In this document: positions 7,894-16,547 of the stretch, in pieces
Layout: every line of letters begins with the position of its first letter
Numbering within the stretch: the first letter of the stretch is position 1
DNA from: Nocardioides jishulii
Lineage (GTDB): Bacteria; Actinomycetota; Actinomycetes; Propionibacteriales; Nocardioidaceae
NCBI RefSeq assembly: GCF_006007965.1
Contig: NZ_CP040748.1
Location: 1,178,001-1,242,000, forward strand
DNA: 64,000 bases
Direction: 5' to 3'
Translations under genes and position numbers: made by a program
The notes under the pieces: generated by a model
What the model saw: only the letters and a program-made list of their open reading frames with translations
The model's database searches: none
What the model was told of the DNA's origin: nothing

Positions 7894-8694
7894 GTGACTT
7901 CCGAAGACCGCGACTCCCAGCCCCTCGACGTAGGGAAGGAGTCGCGGTCTTCTGCGTCTCCGGCTCCCTCGCCGGGCGCGGGCAGGAAGCCCCGCAAGCA
8001 GCTCCCCCTGTGGCAGGAGACGATCCTGCTGGGCGCCGTCGCCCTCATCCTCGCGATCATCGTCAAGACCTTCTTCGTACAGGCGTTCTACATCCCCTCG
8101 GAGTCGATGGAGCCCGGCCTGATCCGCAACGACCGGATCCTGGTGCAGAAGATGTCCTACTGGGGTGGGGAGCCGCAGCGGGGTGACGTCGTGGTCTTCA
8201 AGGACCCGGGCGGCTGGCTCGGCGGCGTGGAGGACCCGGCTCAGAGCAGCCTGCTGGTCCGGGCGGCGACGAAGATCGGCCTCTACCCCGCAGGTGGCCA
8301 TCTGGTGAAGCGCGTCATCGGTGTCGAGGGTGACGTGATCACCTGTTGCGACGACGACGGCAACATCTCGGTCAACGGCGTGCCGCTGGAGGAGTCCGAC
8401 TACGTCAACGACGACCCCGCGACGGCCTGCAACGGCCCCCGCCCGGGCAACTGCGACTGGAAGGCGGGACCCGTCCCGGAGGGCAAGCTATTCGTGATGG
8501 GTGACAACCGCGGACGCTCCGCCGACTCCTCCGAGCACATGTGCCGTGAGAACGAGACCGACTGCGCGCCGGGCTACGAGTTCGTCGACAGCGACCTCGT
8601 CGTGGGTCGGGTCTTCGCCCTGATCTGGCCGTTCGACCGGATCCGGCTCGACCACCGCCCTGACTCCTTCGACGCCGTCAAGGACGCCGAGTAG
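7894..8694 (+). CDS. lepB: Signal peptidase I
   Basis: Type I signal peptidase, which removes signal peptides of exported proteins at the outer face of the membrane. Of 266 residues, 1-37 are a Ser/Pro/Lys-rich cytoplasmic tail, 41-65 a membrane anchor, then box B with the catalytic serine in [10 protein letters not shown] (about residue 71) and the general-base lysine in [11 protein letters not shown] (about 138), and box [14 protein letters not shown]. The region between is expanded and holds several Cys (CCDDDG, TACNG, GNCDW, MCREN, DCAPG) that may form disulfides. The GTG start is 6 nt after TAGCAT. A 15-bp hairpin lies in codons 4-20. Confidence 0.96.
   Translation: MTSEDRDSQPLDVGKESRSSASPAPSPGAGRKPRKQLPLWQETILLGAVALILAIIVKTFFVQAFYIPSESMEPGLIRNDRILVQKMSYWGGEPQRGDVVVFKDPGGWLGGVEDPAQSSLLVRAATKIGLYPAGGHLVKRVIGVEGDVITCCDDDGNISVNGVPLEESDYVNDDPATACNGPRPGNCDWKAGPVPEGKLFVMGDNRGRSADSSEHMCRENETDCAPGYEFVDSDLVVGRVFALIWPFDRIRLDHRPDSFDAVKDAE
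7903..7952 (+). terminator. 15-bp perfect inverted repeat inside lepB 5' end
   Basis: GAAGACCGCGACTCC (7903-7917) is exactly complementary to GGAGTCGCGGTCTTC (7938-7952), with a 20-nt loop. It starts 9 nt after the lepB GTG and 38 nt after the rplS stop. It looks like the rplS terminator, yet lies within translated sequence. For a leaderless lepB mRNA it would be the first structure met by the ribosome. Confidence 0.6.
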
Positions 8695-8698
8695 CGCC

Positions 8699-9460
8699 AT
8701 GGCCACCGGCTCCACCGTCCCGACCCTCCGCCTGGAGCGCAGCCTCCTGCGCGGTGGCGCGGTGCACCTGGCCTGCGCCGACGAGGTGGGTCGGGGTGCC
8801 CTGAGCGGACCCGTCTCGATCGGGATGGTCGTCATCACGCTCCAGACCCGCTCCGCGCCCCAGGGAGTGCGGGACAGCAAGCTCCTCACGCCGGCGGCCC
8901 GCGCCGCGCTGGTGCCCAAGGTGCAGCGCTGGGCCACGGCGTACGCGGTCGGGCACGCCGGCGCCGACGAGATCGACGAGCACGGGATCATCGGGGGCTT
9001 GCGGCTGGCCGGTCACCGGGCGCTGTCGGCGCTGTCGGTGCGGCCCGACCTCGTGCTGCTCGACGGCAACCACGACTACCTCAGCGTGCCGGAGCAGCTG
9101 GCCCTCTTCGGGGGGCACCCGGACCTGCTCGACGACGTGCCGCCGGTGGTCACCGCCGTCAAGGGCGACATGAGGTGCGCGGGGGTCGCGGCTGCCAGCA
9201 TCCTGGCCAAGACCGAGCGCGACGCCATCATGACGACCCTGGCTGCCCAGCACCCGGAGTACGCGTGGGCCGAGAACAAGGGCTACTCGGCGCCCGAGCA
9301 CGTCGCCGCCCTGCGCCAGCACGGCCCCACCCCGCTGCACCGCCGTTCGTGGAGCCTGCCGGGCGTCGCCACGCCGGTCGCGGCCGGCGAGATGGGCGAG
9401 GTGGGCGCGCCGGACGAAGTGGGGCTCGCCGAGGCTGCCGTCGCACTAGGCTCCTCGTGA
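8699..9460 (+). CDS. rnhB: Ribonuclease HII
   Basis: RNase HII nicks RNA-DNA junctions, chiefly to remove single ribonucleotides from DNA. The 253-residue protein has the catalytic [11 protein letters not shown] (Asp28, Glu29), a second Asp in LLDGNHDYL (about residue 121), [17 protein letters not shown] with the third carboxylate, and the conserved [17 protein letters not shown]. The C-terminal 30 residues are a non-conserved tail. It starts 4 nt after the lepB stop, so the two are cotranscribed. Confidence 0.97.
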   Translation: MATGSTVPTLRLERSLLRGGAVHLACADEVGRGALSGPVSIGMVVITLQTRSAPQGVRDSKLLTPAARAALVPKVQRWATAYAVGHAGADEIDEHGIIGGLRLAGHRALSALSVRPDLVLLDGNHDYLSVPEQLALFGGHPDLLDDVPPVVTAVKGDMRCAGVAAASILAKTERDAIMTTLAAQHPEYAWAENKGYSAPEHVAALRQHGPTPLHRRSWSLPGVATPVAAGEMGEVGAPDEVGLAEAAVALGSS

Positions 9461-9482
9461 CCACGTCAGCCAAGGAGTGTCG

Positions 9483-9791
9483 ATGAGCGCCGAGGATCTC
9501 GAGAAGTACGAGACCGAGATGGAGCTGACGCTCTACCGCGAGTACCGCGACGTGGTCTCGATCTTCACCTACGTGGTGGAGACCGACCGCCGCTTCTACC
9601 TCTGCAACTCCGTCGACCTCAAGGCGCGCACCGAGAACGGTGAGGTCTTCTTCGAGGTGACGATGAGTGACGCCTGGGTCTGGGACATGTACCGACCTGC
9701 GCGCTTCGCGAAGAACGTGAAGGTGCTGACGTTCAAGGACGTCAACATCGAGGAGCTGAGCCACCAGGAGATCGACCCGCCGAAGTCCTGA
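9483..9791 (+). CDS. DUF2469 family protein
   Basis: A 102-residue protein almost invariant in actinobacteria and always near rnhB; its function is not known. It shows the family sequence YREYRDVVSIFTYVVETDRR, a run of aromatic and acidic residues (FFEVTMSDAWVWDMYRPARF) and KVLTFKDVNIEEL. I choose ATG 9483 because AAGGAG sits just upstream; a GTG two codons earlier lies too close to it. A TAGGCT box at the end of rnhB may supply an extra promoter. Confidence 0.95.
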   Translation: MSAEDLEKYETEMELTLYREYRDVVSIFTYVVETDRRFYLCNSVDLKARTENGEVFFEVTMSDAWVWDMYRPARFAKNVKVLTFKDVNIEELSHQEIDPPKS

Positions 9792-9863
9792 TCGCGGAGT
9801 CTGTACTCCAGCAAATCCGGACCCGGGCGGGCCGACGCCGGTCATCGCCTCAGGGATGGCTCG

Positions 9864-11165
9864 TCACAGGCCGGTGTCGCCGCTGATCGGGGTCAGGTCG
9901 AGGACGCCGTCGATGGCGATCGGCTCGTCGCGTCCGGTCAGCTCGTACTCGGTGGTGACCCACAGGTCCATCTCCGGCACCGGGATCGGGTAGCCACCGT
10001 TCTCGGTGTGCATCGTGACCATGAGCGTGTACGTGCCCGGGAACTGGACGCCCCCGGCGCCGAACTGCGTCCACGAGACCGGGACCTCGTAGGTGACCTC
10101 GCCACCGGGGACGGCGTCGCCGGGGGCGAAGGACATCGTCATGAAGGCGAGCGGTGCCGTCGTGGGCGTCACCTCTCCGGGCGCGTAGGCGACCACCGCG
10201 CCCTGGACCGGGGTACTGGGCCAGTCCTCCGGGAAGCGCAGCGTGAACGTGGCGGTGGTGTCGGAGTCGACCGCGGCGTTGGCGTTGCCGCCGCCCGTGG
10301 GGGCGGCCGACGTCGGGGACGCGTCGGGCAGGGCGGCGAACGCCTCCCAGATCGCCTTGCCGGCGAAGGAGGGCCACTTGTGCCCGTCGCGCCCCACGCC
10401 CGTGCCCTCGTTGTGGGTGCACCAGAGCACGGGGTACGGGTGGTCGGCCTCGGCGGTGCGGGAGACGCAGTGCTCGTCCAGACCGGGCTCGCTGACTCCC
10501 GCGTCGAGGCCGTTGTACTTGGCCCAGAAGGTGTTGGTGGAGGTCGCCAGCCCGATGGGCACGACCGGGTCGCCGGTGCCCTGGACCTGGATGACGGCCA
10601 CCGAGCCGGTGCACTCGGTCGACATCAGCACGCCTGCCTGGGGCGCGACGGCCCGCACCCGGTCGCCGAGTTGGCAGCCGATCTCGTGCGACATCCCGGC
10701 CCCGCTGGACTGGCCGGTCACCAGGATGCGGTCCGGGTCGAAGGTGACCCGGTCGGGGAGGTGGTCGAGGAGGGCGTCGATGAAGGGCACGTCGCGATCG
10801 GTCACCCATTGACGAGTGCCGGCGGAGCTGACGAGCGCGTCCGGGTAGACCAGCACGGCGTCCTCGCCGACCGCGGCCTTGAGGTTGTAGGTGTCGTCCA
10901 GCCAGCGTTCGTGGGACCCGCCGGTGCCGTGGAGCGCGAGCACGAGTGGCAGGGCGCTGGCCTCGGGGTCGTAGTCGGACGGCAGGTCGAGCCAGTACGT
11001 CCGCTCCTCGTCCGCGACGGTCATGGTGTGCAGACCGTCCTCACGAGGCAACGGTGCGTCGCCTTCCTGGCCACCACCGCTGCAGGCCATCAACGCGGCA
11101 ACGGGAGCGATCGCCACCACCAGGTGGACACGGTGCAGGAGCGGGGAGCGGGAGCGAAGAACCAC
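9864..11165 (-). CDS. Secreted lipoprotein esterase, LpqC/PHB-depolymerase-like alpha/beta hydrolase
   Basis: A 433-residue predicted lipoprotein. The signal peptide ends in a lipobox AALMAC (Cys at about residue 25). The hydrolase domain follows: LPLVLALHGTGGSH with the oxyanion region, YPDAL, the nucleophile in VTGQSSGAGMSHEIG, VQGTGDPVVP with the likely Asp, and DGHKWPSF with the likely His. The C-terminal third (after about residue 290) is a beta-rich domain of unknown role beginning after a Ser/Pro/Gly linker. The start GTG 11165 has GAGAGG upstream. The substrate may be an acyl or feruloyl ester; this is inferred from family. Confidence 0.85.
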   Translation of the reverse strand: MVLRSRSPLLHRVHLVVAIAPVAALMACSGGGQEGDAPLPREDGLHTMTVADEERTYWLDLPSDYDPEASALPLVLALHGTGGSHERWLDDTYNLKAAVGEDAVLVYPDALVSSAGTRQWVTDRDVPFIDALLDHLPDRVTFDPDRILVTGQSSGAGMSHEIGCQLGDRVRAVAPQAGVLMSTECTGSVAVIQVQGTGDPVVPIGLATSTNTFWAKYNGLDAGVSEPGLDEHCVSRTAEADHPYPVLWCTHNEGTGVGRDGHKWPSFAGKAIWEAFAALPDASPTSAAPTGGGNANAAVDSDTTATFTLRFPEDWPSTPVQGAVVAYAPGEVTPTTAPLAFMTMSFAPGDAVPGGEVTYEVPVSWTQFGAGGVQFPGTYTLMVTMHTENGGYPIPVPEMDLWVTTEYELTGRDEPIAIDGVLDLTPISGDTGL

Positions 11166-11411
11166 GAGGGACCTCTCGATCGACGGCGCTGGTGAGGGGC
11201 CGCGCGTCACACCCCAGAGGAGCTGCGTCGGCGTGCGGGGGATGCTGCCACGTGAAGGACCGCGCGCGGACCGTTTCGCGCCACCGCGGCGTCTCCACAG
11301 AGGCATCAACTCCCGGATGCTGCACAGCCGTGGAGCTGGCTCGAGGTGTGACCACTCCGCCCCGGTGCACGGTGGGGACCCGGAGAGCCGGGTGGAGCGG
11401 AGGAGGATCAC

Positions 11412-11768
11412 GTGGGACACAACAAGGCGCTGGGGGACTACGGGGAGCGGGTGGCCGGACGACACCTGGCGGCTCTGGGCATGCAGGTCCTCGACCGCAA
11501 CTGGCGGTGTGAGCTCGGGGAGATCGACCTCGTGCTGCGTGAGGGCACGACCCTGGTCGTCTGCGAGGTGAAGACGCGCAGCTCCGACGACTTCGGCACC
11601 CCGCACGAAGCCGTCGACGAGGTGAAGGCCAGGCGGCTGCGCCGATTGGCTGCGCGCTGGATCGAGCAGTCCGGGCTCCGGCCCCGTGAGGTGCGCTTCG
11701 ACCTGGTGGCTGTCCTGAGGCCACGCCGGGGCGCGACGAACATCGAGCACGTGCGGGGGGCCTACTGA
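11412..11768 (+). CDS. yraN: YraN family (UPF0102) putative endonuclease
   Basis: A 118-residue restriction-endonuclease-fold protein. The PD-(D/E)XK-like core is visible as GEIDLVLREGTTLVVCEVKTRSS (Glu/Asp about residues 36-38, Glu-Val-Lys about 52-54), preceded by GDYGERVAGRHL. The biochemical role of the family is unclear, though it is linked to DNA uptake genes. The GTG has AGGAGG 5 nt upstream. Its TGA stop overlaps the ATG of comM, and the set yraN-comM-dprA forms one operon. Confidence 0.93.
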   Translation: MGHNKALGDYGERVAGRHLAALGMQVLDRNWRCELGEIDLVLREGTTLVVCEVKTRSSDDFGTPHEAVDEVKARRLRRLAARWIEQSGLRPREVRFDLVAVLRPRRGATNIEHVRGAY

Positions 11769-13345
11769 TGCTGGCATCGGCATGGACCGTCGTCCTCCAG
11801 GGCTCCCTCGGCCACCTGGTCGAGGTGCAGGTGGACATCTCACCAGGGGTCGTGGGCGCCACGATCGTGGGGCGCCCTGACGCCTCGCTGCTCGAGGCGC
11901 GCGACAGGGTGCGGATGGCGATCACCCACTCCGCGGCTCCTTGGCCCTCGACGCGTCGGGTGACGATCCTGCTGAGCCCGGCCGACCTGCCCAAGCGTGG
12001 CACGCACTTCGACCTGGCGATCGCCCTGGGGATCAAGGCGGCCGACGGCACCCTCCCCGAAGGGTGCCTGGCCGAGACCGTCCTGATCGGCGAGCTGACA
12101 CTGGCGGGCGGGTTGCGCCCCGTCCCCGGCGTCCTGCCGATGGTGATGGCTGGCGCCGCGCGAGGGATGCGTCGGGCCTTCGTCCCCGAACCGCAGGCGC
12201 GGGAGGCCGCCATGGTGCCCGGCGTGGAGGTCTACGGCGTCCGCTCGCTGGCGCAGGTCATCGCGCAGCTCTGCGGCGAGGAGGTCCCGGTCGCCGAGGC
12301 CGTCCCTGAGTCCGGCGGGACCAGCCTGCTGAGCTGGCGGGGGGAGGACCGCGTCGACGACGTCGACCTGGCCGACCTGGTCGGCATGGCCGATGCGAGA
12401 TACGCGCTCGAGGTCGCCGCCGCCGGTGGTCACCACCTGATGCTCTCGGGGCCCAAGGGGTCGGGCAAGACGAGCCTCGCCGAGCGGCTGCCCACGATCC
12501 TGCCAGACCTCACGCGCGAGGAGGCGCTGGAGCTGACCGCGGTGCTGTCGCTGGCCGGCCAGCCGGGCGTCACGGACCTGGTCGTGCGTCCGCCCTTTCG
12601 GGCACCGCACCACGACGTCTCCAAGTCGAGCCTGCTCGGTGGGGGCAACGGCCGGGTCCGGCCGGGTGAGCTCTCCAGGGCCCACTGCGGCGTCCTCTTC
12701 CTGGACGAGTTCCCGCTCTTTCGCAGCGACGTCATCGAGGCGCTGCGCCAACCCATGGAGAGTGGCGAGATCCGGGTCTCTCGTGGGGAGGAGTCAGCGG
12801 TCTACCCGGCACGGGGCATGGTGGTGCTGGCCTCGAACCCGTGTCCGTGCGGCGACTACCACCCCATCGCGAGGGTCAACAACTGCACCTGCGGCGAGGT
12901 GACTCGCCGCGAGTACCGCCGTCGGATGACCGGCCCGATCGCTGACCGCATCGACGTGGTGCGCCACGTGCTCGGCCCGACCCGGGCCGACCGAGGACCC
13001 CTCGCGGACCGCGAGCCCAGCTCGGCCGTCCGCACCCGGGTCACCCAGGCGCGGATCCGGCAGGCCGAGCGGTACGCAGGTGAGACATGGCGGCTGAACG
13101 GGCAGGTGCCCGGGCACCTGCTGCGTGCCCGCTGGCCCCTGCCGCCCGCGGTGGAGACGAGGTTGGACGACGAGGTGCACAGCGGACGCTTGAGCAGACG
13201 TGGAGCCACCCGGGTGCACCGACTGGCCTGGACGGTGGCCGACCTGATGGGCGTGGACGCGCCGGAGGCCGTGGCCTTCGAGACCGCGCTGCGCCTGCGC
13301 ACCGGAGAACCACTCTCCCTCGCTCCTCTCGGACGGGTCGAGTGA
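11768..13345 (+). CDS. comM: YifB/ComM family Mg-chelatase-like AAA+ ATPase
   Basis: A hexameric AAA+ helicase family; ComM drives branch migration during natural transformation. Of 525 residues, the N-terminal ChlI-like domain has ILLSPADLPKRGTHFDLAIA, then Walker A SGPKGSGKTSLAERLP (about residues 227-242), Walker B GVLFLDEFPLF (about 309-319), a cysteine-rich zinc-binding stretch NPCPCGDYH with a later CTC, and the sensor GPIADRIDVVRHV. The start ATG overlaps the yraN stop. Its stop overlaps the likely dprA start. Confidence 0.95.
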   Translation: MLASAWTVVLQGSLGHLVEVQVDISPGVVGATIVGRPDASLLEARDRVRMAITHSAAPWPSTRRVTILLSPADLPKRGTHFDLAIALGIKAADGTLPEGCLAETVLIGELTLAGGLRPVPGVLPMVMAGAARGMRRAFVPEPQAREAAMVPGVEVYGVRSLAQVIAQLCGEEVPVAEAVPESGGTSLLSWRGEDRVDDVDLADLVGMADARYALEVAAAGGHHLMLSGPKGSGKTSLAERLPTILPDLTREEALELTAVLSLAGQPGVTDLVVRPPFRAPHHDVSKSSLLGGGNGRVRPGELSRAHCGVLFLDEFPLFRSDVIEALRQPMESGEIRVSRGEESAVYPARGMVVLASNPCPCGDYHPIARVNNCTCGEVTRREYRRRMTGPIADRIDVVRHVLGPTRADRGPLADREPSSAVRTRVTQARIRQAERYAGETWRLNGQVPGHLLRARWPLPPAVETRLDDEVHSGRLSRRGATRVHRLAWTVADLMGVDAPEAVAFETALRLRTGEPLSLAPLGRVE

Positions 13346-14487
13346 GAGGCGTGGCGGTGACGGAGGAAGAGCGTCTGGCCCGGGTTGCCCTCAACCGTCT
13401 GGCTGAGCCCGGCGACGTGCGGATGACGAGGCTGGTGGGCGACCTCGGTGCGACTGTCGTACGCGACCACCTGCTGGCCGAGCACGGGCTCTCGACGCTG
13501 CACGACGACGTGGCCGAGCGGCTCCGCACGATCGACCCGGTCCGTGAGCTGGAGGCCGCGTCGAAGGTCGGGATCCGATTCGTCGTGCCGGGTGACGCCG
13601 AGTGGCCGACCGGCCTCGACGACCTGACCCTGGCCGGCACGGTGAACGAGCGCGGAGGGGTGCCGATCGGGGTGTGGGTCCGCGGGCCGCGACTGCTTCC
13701 TGCGTGGCGCTCCTGCGTCGCCGTGGTCGGGGCGAGGTCAGCGACGACGTACGGCACCCGGGTGGCGGCGGAGCTGGGCGCCGAGCTCGCCTCGACGGGT
13801 CGCACCGTGGTCTCGGGGGCGGCCCTGGGCATCGACCTCGCCGCCCACCGCGGGGCACTGGCGGTGGAGGGGCCCACCCTCGCCGTGCTCGCCTGCGGCG
13901 TCGACCGGGTCTACCCGGCGGCCAACCGAGGCCTGGTCGAGCACCTGCGCGAGGTCGGGACGCTGGTCTCCGAAGCGCCCTTGGGTGGGGCTCCGATGCG
14001 GGTCAGGTTCCTCGCCCGCAACCGGCTGATCGCAGCGTTGTCCGGCGGCACGGTCGTGGTGGAGGCGGCGCTTCGCTCGGGAGCCCTGAGCTCCGCAGCG
14101 TGGGCCGAGCGACTGGGTCGCCCTGTCATGGGCGTACCGGGCCCCGTCACCAGCGCACAGTCCCAGGGAGTGCACGAACGGCTCCGCACCGGTGGGGCGC
14201 ACCTGGTCACGTGCGCCGAGGACGTCGCCGAGCTGCTCGCCGAGGCGGGGGAGGGCCTGCTGGAGGACCGGCGGGAGGCCGCAACGCCCCGCGACCGCCT
14301 CACCCTGCGTCAACGGCAGGTGCTCGATGCCGTCGGCGTCTCGACGGCGCGGCGAGCCGACCGGATCGCCGCCGTCGCCGGCGTCGGGCTGCGTGAGGTC
14401 CAGTCGGCGCTGGACGCGCTGGAGTCCCGTGGCTGGGTGCGTCAGGACGGCGACGCGTGGGTGCTGGAACGCGCGTCGGTTCCCTGA
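13342..14487 (+). CDS. dprA: DNA-processing protein DprA
   Basis: DprA loads RecA on incoming single-stranded DNA in transformation. The 381-residue protein has the Rossmann-like core with VVGARSATTYGTRVA (about residue 130), SGAALGIDLAAHRGAL (about 158), VLACGVDRVYP, FLARNRLIAALSGG and VMGVPGPV. A C-terminal winged helix (about 325-375: RQRQVLDAVGV, LREVQSALDALESRGWV) is present. Possible starts are GTG 13342, 13351 and 13357; the first overlaps the comM stop (GTGA), favouring translational coupling. Nothing else shows whether the organism is competent. Confidence 0.95.
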   Translation: MRGVAVTEEERLARVALNRLAEPGDVRMTRLVGDLGATVVRDHLLAEHGLSTLHDDVAERLRTIDPVRELEAASKVGIRFVVPGDAEWPTGLDDLTLAGTVNERGGVPIGVWVRGPRLLPAWRSCVAVVGARSATTYGTRVAAELGAELASTGRTVVSGAALGIDLAAHRGALAVEGPTLAVLACGVDRVYPAANRGLVEHLREVGTLVSEAPLGGAPMRVRFLARNRLIAALSGGTVVVEAALRSGALSSAAWAERLGRPVMGVPGPVTSAQSQGVHERLRTGGAHLVTCAEDVAELLAEAGEGLLEDRREAATPRDRLTLRQRQVLDAVGVSTARRADRIAAVAGVGLREVQSALDALESRGWVRQDGDAWVLERASVP

Positions 14488-14519
14488 GGTTGACCAGCTC
14501 GCGGCCTAGCATGGCGGCC

Positions 14520-14564
14520 ATGTGCTCCCGTCCGTCCTCCCGTGCGGGCTGGCCCCGTGGGTGA
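14520..14564 (+). CDS. Candidate leaderless upstream ORF before xerC
   Basis: TAGCAT (14507-14512) is followed by exactly 7 nt and ATG at 14520, the same spacing that marks leaderless genes here. The ATG opens 14 codons ([14 protein letters not shown]) and stops at TGA 14562-14564, overlapping the xerC GTG at 14557 in another frame. It cannot be the xerC start because it is out of frame. It could couple or attenuate xerC translation. Existence as a peptide is untested. Confidence 0.35.
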   Translation: MCSRPSSRAGWPRG

Positions 14565-15531
14565 CCGGTCCGGGACCCCGTCCTCCGAGGAGGGGGCGGC
14601 GCCCGAGGAGCAGGCCCTGCTGCCCGAGGCGATGGCACGGGTGCTGGGGGAGTACGAGCGGCACCTGGTCAACGAGCGGAACCTGTCGCAGCACTCGGTC
14701 CGGGCCTACCTGGGCGACGTGGCCGGGATGCTCGAGCACGCGCGGCGCCTGGGCATGGTGTCGGTCGAGGAGATCGACCTGCGCACCCTGCGCAGCTGGC
14801 TCGCGCAGCTGCAGAGCCGGGGGAAGTCACGCGCGACGGTGGCGCGCCGGGCCAGTGCCGTGCGGGTCTTCACGACCTGGCTCGCCCGGACGGGGCGAAC
14901 ACCCACTGACGCCGGAGCCCTGCTGCTCTCGCCCAAGCTGGCGAAGACGCTGCCCTCGGTGCTGCGCGTCGAGGAGGCCAGCGACCTCATCGGCGCCGCG
15001 ACCGCCAGGGCGCAGGACGGGAGCCCGGTCGGCCTGCGCGACGTGGCCATCCTCGAGCTCCTGTACGCGACGGGCGTCCGTGTCGGCGAGCTCGTCGGCC
15101 TCGACGTCGACGACGTGGACCGCGAACGACGCGTCGTACGAGTCCTGGGCAAGGGCCGCAAGGAGCGCAGCGTGCCGTTCGGCCTCCCTGCGGCCCGAGC
15201 CGTCGAGCAGTGGCTGCGGGAGGGGCGGCCCGCGGTCGCGACGGAGGCGTCGGGCCCCGCCCTCCTGCTCGGTGCTCGTGGTGGGCGGATCGATCCGCGG
15301 GTGGTGCGCGACATGGTGCACCGTCGCCTGGCCGAGGTGCCCGGTGCTCCGGACATGGGTCCGCACGGTCTTCGACACACCGCCGCCACGCACCTGCTGG
15401 AGGGCGGGGCGGACCTGCGCACCGTCCAGGAGCTGCTCGGTCACTCCTCCCTGTCGACCACTCAGCTCTACACGCACGTGAGCACCGACCGGCTCCGCGC
15501 CGCCTACCGCCAGGCCCACCCGCGGGCGTGA
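14557..15531 (+). CDS. xerC: Tyrosine recombinase XerC
   Basis: With XerD this recombinase resolves chromosome dimers at dif. The 324-residue protein has the SAM-like core-binding domain ([22 protein letters not shown]) and the catalytic residues Arg in [12 protein letters not shown] (about 172), Lys in [16 protein letters not shown] with His-x-x-Arg (about 270), [14 protein letters not shown] with the second His and the nucleophile Tyr (about 302). Start candidates are GTG 14542 and 14557; I prefer 14557 because it overlaps the stop of the short upstream frame. The 3' end overlaps the convergent M23 gene by 28 bp. Confidence 0.93.
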   Translation: MGDRSGTPSSEEGAAPEEQALLPEAMARVLGEYERHLVNERNLSQHSVRAYLGDVAGMLEHARRLGMVSVEEIDLRTLRSWLAQLQSRGKSRATVARRASAVRVFTTWLARTGRTPTDAGALLLSPKLAKTLPSVLRVEEASDLIGAATARAQDGSPVGLRDVAILELLYATGVRVGELVGLDVDDVDRERRVVRVLGKGRKERSVPFGLPAARAVEQWLREGRPAVATEASGPALLLGARGGRIDPRVVRDMVHRRLAEVPGAPDMGPHGLRHTAATHLLEGGADLRTVQELLGHSSLSTTQLYTHVSTDRLRAAYRQAHPRA

Positions 15532-16181
15532 GTCGGCCGGGGCAGGAGGCCGAGGGGCGCCAACCCGTTCGCCACCCAGGTCGGCACCGACCAGCCACCG
15601 GGAGCGGGCTCCTCCCGCCAGAGCGGCAGCAGGCGTACCGGCCCGCCGCCCACGATCGTCAGCGGGTCGAGGTACTCCTCGCCGCGTCGCCATCCCCAGT
15701 GCAGGCAGGCGGCCGGGGCGCAGTGCGACCCCGTCGGGTGCAACCACCCGAGGAGCTCTCCGGCTGCGACCGTGTCACCCTTCGCCACCGCCGCGAGCAC
15801 CGGCTCGTAGGTGGTGCGGGTCTCCCCGTGCGAGACGACGACGACGCCGCGACCGGCGATCCGACCGACGAAGGCCACCGTGCCCTCCAGCGCGGCCTTC
15901 ACCTGTTGGGCCGGGGTGCCGGCCAGGTCGACGCCGCGGTGCCCGCGTCCCCAGCGTTCGTCGGGCGGCGTGAAGCCCTGGACCACCCGGGTCTCGCCGT
16001 CCAGGGGCCAGACGCCCCGGGGAGTGACGGCAGGACCCTCGATCGCGGCCTCGGCAGGAGCCGCCGGGAGAAGCGACAGGGCGACCGGCAGGAGGAGTGA
16101 CAGGGCCAGCAGCCTCGTCGCCAGCCTCCTGGCACGAGGTCGTTCGGCGCTGGTGGCGGCGGGGGAGCAGGGGTGCTTCAT
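15504..16181 (-). CDS. Secreted M23 (LytM-like) peptidase with altered HxH motif
   Basis: A 225-residue exported protein: residues 1-47 hold a basic N-terminus and hydrophobic signal ending at AEAA. The LytM domain follows with GHRGVDLAG (His and Asp of the first zinc motif). The second motif, normally HxH, reads CLHWG, so its first His is Cys; a nearby SHCAP may form a disulfide with it. Related proteins near rpsB in actinobacteria share this form, so it may be a degenerate, non-catalytic cell-wall factor. The ATG has GAAGGTGG upstream. The gene is convergent with xerC and divergent from rpsB. Confidence 0.85.
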   Translation of the reverse strand: MKHPCSPAATSAERPRARRLATRLLALSLLLPVALSLLPAAPAEAAIEGPAVTPRGVWPLDGETRVVQGFTPPDERWGRGHRGVDLAGTPAQQVKAALEGTVAFVGRIAGRGVVVVSHGETRTTYEPVLAAVAKGDTVAAGELLGWLHPTGSHCAPAACLHWGWRRGEEYLDPLTIVGGGPVRLLPLWREEPAPGGWSVPTWVANGLAPLGLLPRPTHARGWAWR

Positions 16182-16547
16182 CGCGCCACCTTCACGCCTG
16201 ACGATCCTCGCTCGGGAGGCTCGCGGGCGGGGCTGTGGACCGCCGACGTACGACGCTCCCTGTGCACGCCGGAGGGCGTTGCTGCTGATTCGCCGGGGGC
16301 CCCGCAGGTGCCGTAGGGTGTCCGGAGCAGTCCTCACGGGCTGACTTCGCACGCCCACGTGCTGCGACGAGGTCGAGTCAGGCTTCGAACCATCGTGGGC
16401 GCGGCCCTCAGTTCCTCCTCGGAGGATCGGGTCGCGCGTGGGCGTCAGGGCTTCCGGCACCAGCCGGCGGCGACGAACTGAAAACCCGCGCAGGCCGCTC
16501 CGAGAGATCGGGGCGGATCGTCCTGCGTCCGACACAGGAGAATCATC
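16182..16547 (+). promoter_or_regulatory. Intergenic region with rpsB promoter and long leader
   Basis: This 366-bp stretch has no gene. TAGGGT at 16314-16319 is the best -10 box, putting the start near 16326 and leaving a leader of about 220 nt before rpsB. The leader includes a short palindrome CCTCCTCGGAGG near 16421 and ends with AGGAG 7 nt before ATG. Long rpsB leaders often carry S2 autoregulation; that is an inference here. The left 20 nt hold the Shine-Dalgarno of the divergent peptidase. Confidence 0.45.

Noticed and set aside
14520..14522. ATG 14520 as the xerC start
   Set aside because: It is out of frame with xerC and reaches a stop after 14 codons.
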